Positions 26,291 through 35,222 of a stretch of DNA of 64,000 nt are shown piece after piece. The translations under genes and the position numbers were made by a program. The notes beneath the pieces are model-generated. The model had not been told where the DNA came from and did not search any database. It saw only the letters and a program-made list of their open reading frames with translations. The stretch's first letter is position 1. The number at the start of each line of letters is the position of its first letter. This DNA is from Symsagittifera roscoffensis (lineage: Eukaryota > Xenacoelomorpha > Acoela > Convolutidae): positions 7,593,954 to 7,657,953 of the forward strand of contig NC_087066.1 of assembly GCF_963678635.1 (NCBI RefSeq). Reading direction: 5' to 3'.

Positions 26291-26924
26291 GCTTTGTTGA
26301 CAAAACGAACAATTATCGGAAGACAAACTATATTGCTTTCGCATAAAAGAAGCTGATGATCATTTTTAACTTAATAAGCCGACGTTCAAACATTTTTGGC
26401 ATTTTGGTAGACCAAGCTATAAATGTTTCTGAATAGCTAGCATCTATTTGGTTCGTCAAACAATTGTTTTGACAACAAAGTGGGAAACAACAAAGCCTTT
26501 TCTTTGTAAAAGACATTATCTTGGTTATTTCTTGCAAATGGTATGCAACTGTTGCACGAAGCTTGCAAACCGAATGGAACTTTTGCTACCAATCTTGCGA
26601 AAAAAGAAGAAAATAAAGAAAGCGAGAAAATATGTTGAAAGATTTGCACGGGAAGGTATTTGAACCATTAATAACGCCTTAGAGAGTATAGCATGTCCGT
26701 GCTGAAAAAACCGGGCTGCAATAAATTTTATTTATAAAAAAAATCAGAGAAGCATAAAAACATCTTTGAAATGTCAAATCGAACCGATCATAATTGATAA
26801 TTAGTTCGAAGAAATTTCATAACTATGTCCAGATGACATTTTTTTCAGTCGATTTTGAGCTGGAAAAATCAATCCCTGCTTCAACTTGTGATAAAGTTGT
26901 TTACTTAATCGATTTTTTAGAAAC
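26291..26924. other. Noncoding stretch between foldback and LINE relic
   Basis: No gene supported. It contains short opposed frames of about 70 codons without recognisable domains; probably intronic to the candidate - strand gene, if that gene is real. Confidence 0.4.
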
Positions 26925-27106
26925 TTTCAAATGACACTGAATTAGGAGCGTATTTTAATTATCTCGGAATTCATCTAGACAAAAAACTAAGTTTCAATCA
27001 GCAATCTGATCAGTCTATAGAGGGAGAAACAAAAAATTTGGTAAGACAATTGCAAAAAAGGATAGAATTAACAAAGAATTACAAAGAGTTTTATTTTTAA
27101 TATTAG
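26925..27106 (+). pseudogene. Non-LTR retrotransposon reverse-transcriptase relic
   Basis: A frame open for about 60 codons reads 'FNYLGIHLDKKLSFNQ', which matches the pattern Y-L-G-(I/V)-x-L-D-x-K-L-(S/T)-(F/W) found just after the catalytic core of LINE (jockey- or RTE-like) reverse transcriptases. It ends in a stop after 'KNYKEFYF'. No upstream YADD box or endonuclease is visible, so this is a short dead fragment. The clade cannot be assigned. Confidence 0.6.
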
Positions 27107-27690
27107 TGTTATTTTTTGCGTGGTTGGTCTGAACAAAAAAAAAGAACTGAGACATATTTGACACTTTTTGTAAAATAGACCAACTAGAAAACAGTTTTTG
27201 TACAAAATTGACTAGAAAAACGTTTTAAAAAAATGTTTAAAACATTCAAAAAATTTTCGAAATTTTTTTCATTTTTTTGCAGAATGTTTTTGAATGTTTA
27301 TGATTCACAAATTGCGCTAAAAAATGTTTTTTTTTGTGCAGATTTTTTTTTTGAGTTTTCTTGATTCCAAGTTTTTTTAATTCTCAGTTCATTTTTTCAC
27401 AGCTCAATTTTGATTACCAAAATGAAGCTAAAAACCCCAAAAACTAATTTTACTCAAGTAAAATTAAGTTTTCACGGCACAAACTAAGCATAAATAAGCT
27501 TTTGTAAGCCTGCTTAGCTTCAACTTATAAGCTTGAAATTAGAGCAAAATGAAAATTTTCAAAGAGTTTTTTTTTAACTCTGAGAAAAAATTTTCAAACT
27601 GGTTTTTCTCAAATCTGAGAAAATGTTTTCAAAATTTTATAATACTCGACCCATTCCGATGATTATTCGTGGTACCTATTTTTTGCATGA

Positions 27691-27932
27691 AGTAAGATTA
27701 AGATTAAGACCATTTATCCACGGGGGAAAGGACCAACACAAGAGCTGTACAGCTCATCACGGCGAACCGCTGTTGTGCCCTTGTTTAAGAACTACATGCA
27801 ACTTTTTTTGGTTATTTTTCTGGGCTGGGTAATGTTGCCTCACCCTCAAGCAACAATCACGGATCATGGTGGGCCTCGAACATCCGACCTTTCGATTGAG
27901 AGGCGGAGACGTAACCACTTCACCACCGCTCC
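27691..27932 (-). mobile_element. tRNA-derived SINE
   Basis: Read on the - strand from 27932: a tRNA-like head beginning 'GGAGCGGTGGTGAAGTGG', with an A-box-like 'TGGTGAAGTGGTTACG' and a B-box-like 'GGATGTTCGAGGCCC', then a roughly 150-bp tRNA-unrelated body, and a tail of repeated 'TTAATC' units ending near 27691. Head, body and short-period tail in this order define a SINE made by RNA polymerase III. A 5-bp 'agtaa' lies at both ends and may be the target duplication. It is not a functional tRNA gene: the stems do not pair well. Confidence 0.75.
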
Positions 27933-28170
27933 TCTAGTAATAAAAAAAGAGAATAAGACACACAAATACAAAGTTTTTCCACATTTTTCATTTTGTCGGA
28001 ACAATAAGTGCGTTAGAAGATCAAACAGACCTTAAGTTTGAAAGGTGTTCAGTATTGATGTAAAATGTTAGTCATAGGTTTTTGAATTTTTTAAGTGGAA
28101 AACTGCAATATGTACGTGATTGAGAGTTTTTTCAGATGATTTCAGAATCTTTTTTTATGATGTTTTTCAG

Positions 28171-28208
28171 GTTGTGGGTAGAAAGCACAACTAAAGGAAG
28201 CGGGAAAG
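28171..28208 (+). other. Possible micro-exon, + strand
   Basis: A 38-nt segment between a textbook acceptor ('gatgtttttcag') and donor ('gtgagaatg'). One frame is open ('LWVESTTKGSGK'). A second good acceptor ('ccattgttttcag') ends at 28433; joined there the frame meets a stop after three codons. It may be the tail of a + strand transcript or chance in AT-rich DNA. Confidence 0.2.
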
Positions 28209-28991
28209 GTGAGAATGAAAGAAGTGACAATTTAACCAGAATCTTTTCTCATAAAAAAAAATTGAAACTGTTTGTTGTTGTTGAATTCTTTCAAGCAGTT
28301 TTTTTTTCAAAATCTAGATGAGGTTATTTAGATCTGGTTAGTGGTTTTAGACTAAGTTTGATCTCCGAAGTAATTCAAAATACACACTATTGACTAATAA
28401 AACTACATAACATATTTAAACCATTGTTTTCAGAGCACAAATGAAGTGCGACGCTTTTCCGTACGATGTTTATTTGCTTCATCTGACTCACGTGAAACCA
28501 ATTCGAATAAAACATTTTCTAAGCCGTTAGTGTCAGGCTAATATTTTCTTAGTTTGTTTAGTTTTTGCTTTTAAAATTAGGCCATAGAGCTGATGCTGAT
28601 TAAATTTTGAGACTTCCATGTACTTTGAAAGATAATGAATTTCACGCGGCCAATTAACCCCTGCTGGAGTGTGCAAACAGTTTCCACTGATTCTCTCTGC
28701 AAACTCCTTTAAATCTCACTTAAGTACTGCTTGATTGTTTTGCTAGAAATTTTCCATGTGAATCCGTGCACTCCTCTGAAAATAATTTTGGAGACATCAA
28801 TGAAAATGGAAAATCTTGTATATACTTTTCTGTGGGAATGTTGTATTGTTTTTAAACACAAAGCATACGCCTTCAAATGTGACTAAATGGGCTTATAGGG
28901 GGCAATAGTTATGAGTGGGTTTTTGGTTATAGATTGAGTGTGTGTTGGAGGTGTAGGATGAGGATTAGAAGTGGGGGGGGGGGGGACTAAC

Positions 28992-29088
28992 CGAGGATGC
29001 AGTAGACGAGAGCAGGTGTCACTGGAGCAGCAGCTGCACCACTGTCTACTTCTGCGACAACTGATCCAAGAAGCAGTACCATTTCAAC
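28992..29088 (-). CDS. Candidate exon 1 of an unidentified - strand gene
   Basis: GC-rich, open on the - strand, in otherwise noncoding DNA. A very pyrimidine-rich tract ends in 'tgtgag' (29089-29090), the possible acceptor. ATG is at 29082-29080. The exon encodes 'MVLLLGSVVAEVDSGAAAAP' and then a hydrophobic stretch 'TPALVYCIL', and stops after the first base of a codon at 28992 with donor 'G|GTTAGT', followed by a run of 13 C. The phase matches the candidate exon starting at 25279, 3.7 kb downstream, extending the hydrophobic segment through 'AIFGI'. The reading frame also stays open upstream of the ATG for about 23 codons, so the acceptor might instead lie within coding or 5' UTR. This is possibly the N-terminal or membrane-spanning part of a membrane protein; family not recognised. 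Confidence 0.4.
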
Positions 29089-30689
29089 CTCACACAAGAG
29101 AAGAGCAAGGATAGAATAAAGAGGAGGACGAGGAGGAGGCGAATAAGTTTAGGCTGAGGCGAGTATGTTGTGAGAGAGATATGCAAAAGATACCAATGAT
29201 TGCGCGAAGAATATTTGAGCAAGTGTGAGGTAGTATGTCTATGATGAGAATGGGGGATGGAGATATTGAGGATGGTTAGTTAGTACAAGATCAGTGGATG
29301 ATTAGTGTGAAGCCTATTCCACTTCCTTCTCCTTCTTTCATTCGACCACTGTATGATAGCTACTGCACTTCCTCTGCTCTTTCAAAGTGGCCATATAGTG
29401 GAGATATAGTTGGGATGAGTGAGTGATTGGAAGAGGGGAGGAAAGGGGGTGCGGGCATGATTAGAAGGGTATTTGCAGTGGATTACTTTGAAGACAGTAC
29501 ATAATCACAGCCATCACAAGTGGGCATGAAAAGAAGAGTGTCCCCAATTAAAAATAAACAACAAACTCACACGCCACTCTCAAAGTGTGTGTGTGTGTGT
29601 GTGTGTGCCTATACTGTCTCTTGGTATGATCAGAATGGTACCACTACCAACTAAATGACTGACTAACTAATAGGGCAATCAGAATAATAACTGATTTTTT
29701 TCAAAACAAAAAAACGGGAAGCGTTTTGTGTAAATGTTATTGGGAAACTTGTAGGTACTGACGATATTATTGTTGTTGTTGTTTTTGTGTTTTATTTTTG
29801 TCCTTTTGGCTGTTTTTAAAGTGTTTGTTTATTTTTGCTTGGATAACTGGGGAACAGGAGGCACTTCTCTCCACTTGGCTTCGCTTCAGTTGGGTGGGGG
29901 AATAGGAGAGGAGAGGGTATGAAATGAGGAGGCAAGTGGGGTATTGTGGCTGGGCAATAAACGGAATGAGTGTGCATTAGTGTGATTAGTTATGAGGAAG
30001 GATGGTGGACGACTGTACCAATTGCATATTGCCAATTGCATTTATTACACACACCTAAACTCCATCTCCTATATCCATCTGCAGCAGAATATTACTTCTG
30101 TTATTGTCTTTATTATTGTTATTATTGTTATGATGGGCAGTGGAAGCTGCAGATCACTAACCCCTTATTCAAGTCCCCGTAACTTATCTCTGTTGTGATC
30201 TTACTCTTAAAGCTCTCTTCTCTACCCCCACATCTCCCCCTCCCCCCGTTTCCTTAAACTAACTGGTCAGAGTTAGTAAGTTGAAAGACATAAGGCAAGT
30301 TTGTTTGCCTCATTAACATATATAGCATTCAAACCACAATTGATACTATTCTGACCACCCTTAATTCATTCACGGCCAGTAGTTTATCACAACAGAAAAA
30401 AACTGGAATCATTGACATGTAAAAAAGATTGCTTCGAAGCTTTAAATCGAAGCGTTAGAAATTTTGGTTGCTTTTCATTAGTCTAATTAGTAATTGACTG
30501 AAACCGGAGACAACTTTTTTGATTTTTGTCAAAAAAAATGAAACTCGTTTTGAAAACAAGTTCTTCTCGCTAAACATTACACTCAGCACTGGTTCTAAGT
30601 GAAGATTAAATATTCACCAATTGCATCTATGAAAAGTTCGCTCGTTCTAATCATGTAGAGCCTTGCACAATCAGGTGACACAAAAACAT
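29089..30689. other. Compositionally distinct block 5' of the candidate - strand gene
   Basis: From about 28870 to 30370 the sequence loses the poly-A/poly-T texture of the rest of the window and shows G-rich and purine-rich segments ('gaggaggacgaggaggaggc' near 29122). It contains a GT microsatellite (29585-29607). No open frame of convincing length exists. Its position upstream of the candidate exon at 29088 would fit a promoter, 5' UTR or conserved regulatory DNA, which is inference only. Confidence 0.35.
29585..29607 (+). repeat. (GT)n microsatellite
   Basis: An uninterrupted run of GT dinucleotides, 23 bp. Confidence 0.95.
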
Positions 30690-30693
30690 CAAG

Positions 30694-30923
30694 TGTGAGG
30701 GGCTTCATATTTAGATTTCAATCAATTTAGTTGCTATCCATTATTATTTATATCCTTGAGAGTTCTCATATTATAATTAAGTGTGAAGTTGGTACCTTCC
30801 TGTCAGTCAGTCTAGGTCTGTCCAGCTGCTATGTGTTGACCTCTAGTTCAGTGTCTTATTTAAGCGAACTAGAAATAAGTTGATTTTAATCTTCAACCGT
30901 ATCGTTTTTACTATCCATTGTTA
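30694..30923 (+). repeat. 5' LTR of the 3.3-kb element
   Basis: It begins 'tgtgaggggcttcatattt' and pairs with 33752-33981. The end is placed by the flanking CAAG duplication and the primer-site-like 'ggcgcagtcag' at 30924; it could be 3 nt shorter. The terminus would then read TA, not the usual CA. Confidence 0.85.
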
Positions 30924-30937
30924 GGCGCAGTCAGCAG

Positions 30938-31351
30938 ATGGAGGGGGAAAAACCCCTTGGAATTGTGGCATTCTGGCCTCCAAATCAGGCGGAACCACAA
31001 CTATTATGGGATTATGGGAAACAGCGATTCAATTGGGCATCTGAATTTTATTTTCACGCATCTGAATTTTATTTTCCGTCAACATTGACCGAAGCGCAGA
31101 CTAATGACCTGGGAGAGATTGGTGGCAAACCAAGGGAAGAAGGTGAACGCACACTCATATCGAATCTTTATCTATGTCAAGGACACGAGGGACAGCGGGC
31201 CTTGCATAATCAGCATCCACATTTGAATATGGAAACAATACGATACCTAAGGTTCTTGGTTACATGTGTAGCTCTTTTCCAGAAAGAGCAAAACGAAACA
31301 AATGAGATGTACCAGTTGTTGTACAGGAAAAAAAAGAGGAAGAGAGTTTAG
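30938..31351 (+). pseudogene. gag fragment, N-terminal part
   Basis: A 137-codon open frame starting 15 nt after the LTR in the position of gag. It begins 'MEGEKPLGIVAFWPP' and ends in a lysine/arginine-rich stretch before a stop at 31349. A 21-bp tandem duplication within it (31040-31080) repeats 'ASEFYF'. Distant Gag capsid character is inferred from position only. The next frame (from 31378) probably continues the same ancestral gene after a disabling mutation. Confidence 0.55.
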
Positions 31352-31377
31352 AATTTTTCTACGCAGAACTCAGCGGA

Positions 31378-31811
31378 ATGGCGGCGAGATGCAATCTGGG
31401 TACCCAAGAGCGGAAAATGGTGAGAGACTTATTCATATTTATTATGCGGAATAGGGATGCGCAGAACGAGCTGTGCCGGAAAACTAAAACCACGGAGGAA
31501 GCACTGAAGATCGCAATGTCGTATTATATAAATAGGCCGTTCCCGTGTAGGCCACGGGAACGGCCTACACAACTCCAGGGGGTTCTCTACAGATCAAAAC
31601 GGAACCAATCAGCAATATTCGTAGATCCAGAAGACGAGGAATACCAAGGGGACGGGGCCAATATCGGAATCGGGGAGGAGGCCGAACGCAAGAACGTAGA
31701 TGTTACAACTGCGATCAACCGAATTTCACCCCAGAACACCGACAACTATGCCCAGCGAGAGCTGTCACATGCAATTTCTGCAAAAACTTCGGGCATTTCG
31801 AAAAGACTTGT
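31378..31811 (+). pseudogene. gag fragment with CCHC zinc knuckle in a shifted frame
   Basis: An open frame from the ATG at 31378 reads 'AARCNLGTQERKMVRDLF', consistent with a capsid C-terminal region. From about 31620 the Gag-like reading moves to another frame, where an Arg/Gly-rich stretch precedes two Cys-rich units: a first with 'CYNC' (31701), and a second that is a clean CX2CX4HX4C knuckle, 'CNFCKNFGHFEKTC', ending at 31811. The 165-codon open frame in the original phase is therefore not the authentic product at its 3' half. A 15-bp perfect inverted repeat (31533-31567) lies inside it. The gene is dead as read. Confidence 0.65.
31533..31567. repeat. 15-bp perfect inverted repeat inside the gag relic
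   Basis: TAGGCCGTTCCCGTG (31533-31547) and its exact reverse complement (31553-31567) are separated by 5 nt. This GC-rich hairpin is unusual in coding sequence, and may be a templated-repair or replication scar. Confidence 0.85.
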
Positions 31812-32029
31812 CGGGGAAAACGGCTGGTACGAGGGGACAACCAATTGGACTAATCCAAGGGGACAAACCGTTTGATGAAGAGGATACTCCCTCGGATGAC
31901 GTGGGATCACAAACTGCTGCAAATTCAATAGGTTTCGTCAAAAGAGAGCGTCACAGCTGGTCATCGGAGAGTTCAGATCACTATGGTTATGGCAATGAGA
32001 CGCAAGAAGGAGTCAATTGAAAATTGCCG

Positions 32030-32109
32030 GGCCTAAATTTAAAATCTACCTTAATGGACACCCGATGGACATTTAGATCGACAGCGGATCGCCGATATCC
32101 ATACTAACG
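32030..32109 (+). pseudogene. Aspartic protease remnant
   Basis: The short frame reads 'GPKFKIYLNGHPMDI', a stop (TAG), then 'IDSGSPISILT'. D-S-G is the catalytic triad motif of retropepsins, here just after a nonsense codon. Only the N-terminal strand of the protease remains before the reading jumps to integrase. Confidence 0.6.
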
Positions 32110-32679
32110 TTGTTACCCAAGGGAGACAAAGGGAAAGTCCCTGAACCAAGGGAGCAGAATGAGTGTCTACAATTGCATTTCTGGGGTCCAATAAGCTACT
32201 TAAACAAAAGTAAGAAAGATATCTTAGTTGCTACAGACCGTTTTTTGAGGTGGCCGTCAGCGATGATTACTACCACCAATACTTCAGATAAAGTTTCAAA
32301 ATTTCTCGATAAATACATCACTCAACATGGAGTACCTCGGAAAATACACGTTAATCAGGGATCATGTTTTACATCTAATAACTTTAAAAGCTTCTGTAAC
32401 ACCGAAGGCATCGATTTAATTTCTTCCCCAGAGAATGATCACCGGGGTACGGGTTAAGCGGAAAGAAGGATAGGAAGCCTGAAGAAATTTGTCCTGACTT
32501 ATGCATCCGAAAAAGAGCATAAATCTCTGGAATCTATGGTCGATAAAGCGCTAGGCGCACTACTTTTTTCCAAAAACGCAACGACTAAGCTATCATCTTT
32601 TGAAGCTCAATACGGCCGGGAGGCGAACACCGTTTTACGCAGTCGTACGAAAAAATCAAGCCTGAAAAACCTCAATTGA
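32110..32679 (+). pseudogene. Integrase core relic with lost catalytic residues
   Basis: The frame encodes an rve-type integrase core: 'LHFWGPISYL' is at the first Asp position (His instead of Asp), 'VNQGSCFTSNNF' is at the second (Asn instead of Asp), and a TAA at 32455 interrupts the sequence just before the region with the third catalytic residue, a retained Glu ('AERRIGSLK'). The frame then stays open to 32679. The N-terminal HHCC zinc finger is absent. Two of three catalytic acidic residues are lost and a stop is present, so it cannot be active. Confidence 0.75.
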
Positions 32680-32701
32680 GAACGTCTTAAAACAAAACTG
32701 T

Positions 32702-33010
32702 TTGTGTTTAGACGAAAATGACCCTCAAGTTAACACCATCGCGTTCCCAAAACAATCAAAATGGGAGGAGATGTCGGATCTTGTGTACGCTCCGGCGTTA
32801 AGGAAGGTACCGCTAATTCTGGATAGCGACCAACAACTGGATACTCACCAAGGGGAGGAATCGGGGGTTGAGCCTACAACCCAAGGGGGTGGAAGTGCAG
32901 GAGATCTCTTTCAGCGTACTACCAGCAGAACCTTAAATTGGTATAAACCCTTAAAATGTAATGTACTTTCCGAGTCTAAACAAACCATCAAGCTGAAAAC
33001 GGGTCTGTGA
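32702..33010 (+). pseudogene. Downstream open frame of the decayed element
   Basis: A 102-codon frame after the integrase relic. It reads 'LRKVPLILDSDQQLDTHQGE' and is followed by Gly/Thr-rich sequence. It may be the remnant of the Pol C-terminal tail. No domain recognised. Confidence 0.35.
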
Positions 33011-33094
33011 TTAGGAAAAGTGCCGTGGCAGTGAAACCAAAGAAGACCCTGTCAAATAAAAAGAAGTCGGCCACACTCAAAGATATGCTCGCGA

Positions 33095-33499
33095 GTGCGA
33101 AAAAGGGGGCAAAAGAAAGCTCAAAATCAAAGCGGCCAAAAGCTAAACAATCATACCTGTAACCATATGTCAATCCGAAAGCTCGGACATGAAGATTACC
33201 AGCCACTCAAGATTATACCAGCACGACTACCAGTCGAAAATTCGGCAAGGCATGAGGCAAATGCGGCGGGACAAGGACCAAGTAGCAGCAAGATAATTCA
33301 GGAGGAACAAGGAGCGGGAACAAGGGGAAAAATTAAAACTACAAAAACAAAAACGAGGGAAAGGAATCAGGACAGACCGTCGTTAGTTGCAAGAGAATGT
33401 CTTAGGAACTGCAGTCAAGAGGAAGAAGTAGAATCAGGCAATCAAAGTGAAAGCTCGGGAACAAGAAAATGCACTAGAAGAAGAAAGCCAGTCGACTAA
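33095..33499 (+). pseudogene. Charged open frame near the 3' end of the decayed element
   Basis: A 134-codon frame rich in Lys, Arg, Glu and Gln ('QEEQGAGTRGKIKTTKTKTR'), without hydrophobic segments. It lies between the integrase relic and the 3' LTR, where some elements carry a third ORF. No homology recognised; it may be open by chance. Confidence 0.3.
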
Positions 33500-33751
33500 A
33501 GGGGTGAGTAATGATAGACTGTATCCAAGGGGTAGAGAAGAAAGGAAAATATCCAGGGGAAGAAAATAATTAATTCTTAAAGTTCACTTAAAACTCATGA
33601 CCCAGGGAGAGGGATGGCCATAAGCCTAAAACTCAAAGATGAAGTTTTGTTAAAGTTTTGGATGCATTAGTTGCGGCGGCAGATTGAAGGTCATTACGTA
33701 TTATAGTAAATTTAAATTACTATGTATTTAAATTTTACATCTATACGGAAA

Positions 33752-33981
33752 TGTGAGGGGCTACATATTTAGATGTCAATCAATTTAGTTGCTATCCAAT
33801 ATTATTTATATCCTTGAGAGTTCTCATATTATAATCAAGTGTGAATTTGGCACCTGCCTGTCAGTCAGTCTAGGTCTGTCTAGCTGCTATGTGTTGACCT
33901 CTAGTTCAGTGTCTTATTTATGCGAACTAGGAACAAGTTGAATTTAATCTTCAACCGTATCGTTTTTGCTATCCCTTGATA
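33752..33981 (+). repeat. 3' LTR of the 3.3-kb element
   Basis: The direct repeat of 30694-30923, beginning 'tgtgaggggctacatattt'; it differs at about 14 of 227 positions. CAAG follows it at 33982. Confidence 0.85.
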
Positions 33982-33985
33982 CAAG

Positions 33986-34814
33986 TGGCACAAGCTGCGA
34001 GCAATTAACTTTATGCCCATCAACCGCGACTAGACTTGAATTTTAAAATCACAAAATTGCTAGTTGGCTTCGAGAAAAAAAAGCCAGAGTAATTTAACTT
34101 TTCAGACAAAAATTGGCAAAAATAACTCGCTTTTCAATGCGCTCAGCATTTATTCTAATTTAGAGACTAAAACTATACTGTAATTTGATTATATTGGCTT
34201 AGCAAATATTTGTGGAAAAAATGCTTGCCATAAAATTACATGAAAAATATTCCATGAGAAAATACATGGCTGAAGTTTTGTTTATTAATGAAGTCGTAAA
34301 ACTGATTTTTTGTTCAAGATTGAAAACAATTTTTTTCATGTTTTACTTTGTATTTATGCTTTTCACCCATAAACCCAAAAAACCGAGGGTTTTCTCCTGA
34401 AGAAAATCAACAGGTTAAGTGGCAAAATATGATAGATGAATCTGCCATCTAAGTAATGTATTCAGTTTCAAACTTAATGTTAATTAAAACGAAAACAAAT
34501 TTGTGGTGTACGAAAATTAAAAAAACAGTTTTCGACATATTTCTTCACGAGCTTCTACTTGAAAAAAAATTATTTTCAAACAAACAAAACCTGGCTGAAG
34601 CAAAAAAACTCAAGGCGCAAAGTATTCAACCCGTTAAGGCCATTTTAAAACACACACAAATAAAAAACATGACTGCTGGATTAGCTTGAATGCACCAACT
34701 GCCCTTAACCGGTATCGAGTAATTGCTGGTAAAGAAAAAGTATCAAAAAATTGTAACACTTGGATAAAATAAACTCAAATATGAAAATTTGAGTAGTGAA
34801 AAATCAATACCTTT
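33986..34814. other. Spacer between the two LTR elements
   Basis: 829 bp of AT-rich DNA. The two short open frames (62 and 77 codons) have no recognisable features. I see nothing else in it. Confidence 0.5.
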
Positions 34815-35222
34815 TGAGTTAGGACCGAAGTGTAACTCATAGAGTAATTTCGGATAGGGTACACCGTCTGCTCGTCACGCTATCTTATTTTCGGCCGGAT
34901 AGATTCGTGCAACTTCTTAGTCTAATACCGATCCTAATCTTACTCTTATACTATCTAGTCTCAGGTTGTTTAACTAGTCTCTGCTAGGCTCAATAGATCT
35001 AGGGTATACTGGTTTATTGCGGCTGCTGGAGTGCTCGGGAGAGTCCAACTAATTTCTAAGTTAAATTCAAATCTCTCTGGTGCTGAAATTACAAGTAACT
35101 TCAGCACTTACAAATAAGTGGGTTGTTAGTTAGATGGATCATGATTGGTTAATATTAAATACTTTACATTGGTAAAACATTTAATTTATCCAATCATAAA
35201 ATGTAGTTTAGATCAGGTTCCA
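34815..35222 (-). repeat. 3' LTR of the 18.9-kb element
   Basis: On the sense (-) strand it begins 'TGGAACCTGATC' at 35222, preceded by the purine-rich 'GGATGGG' (polypurine tract candidate, 35223-35229). It ends ...TAACTCA at 34815, giving TG...CA termini. An alternative end is TGTAAC at 34831. A CA terminus at 34815 is preferred because homology with the other LTR and with the relic LTR at 56.4 kb continues to this point. Confidence 0.9.

Larger units (their letters stand above)
30694..33981 (+). mobile_element. Decayed, internally deleted Ty3/gypsy-like LTR retrotransposon
   Basis: The element is bounded by two ~230-bp direct repeats and flanked by a possible 4-bp target duplication CAAG (30690-30693 and 33982-33985). 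The LTRs differ at about 14 of 227 aligned positions (around 6%), so it is old. Immediately after the 5' LTR, 'GGCGCAGTCAG' resembles the tRNA-Ser-type primer site of several insect gypsy elements. In order it carries gag fragments, a CCHC knuckle in a shifted frame, a protease remnant next to a stop, and then directly the integrase core. Reverse transcriptase, RNase H and the integrase zinc finger are missing, which points to a deletion of roughly 2.5 kb. It is not autonomous. Confidence 0.88.

Noticed and set aside
27860-27932. Functional tRNA gene on the - strand
   Set aside because: A- and B-box-like motifs exist but stems do not pair, and a SINE body and tail follow.
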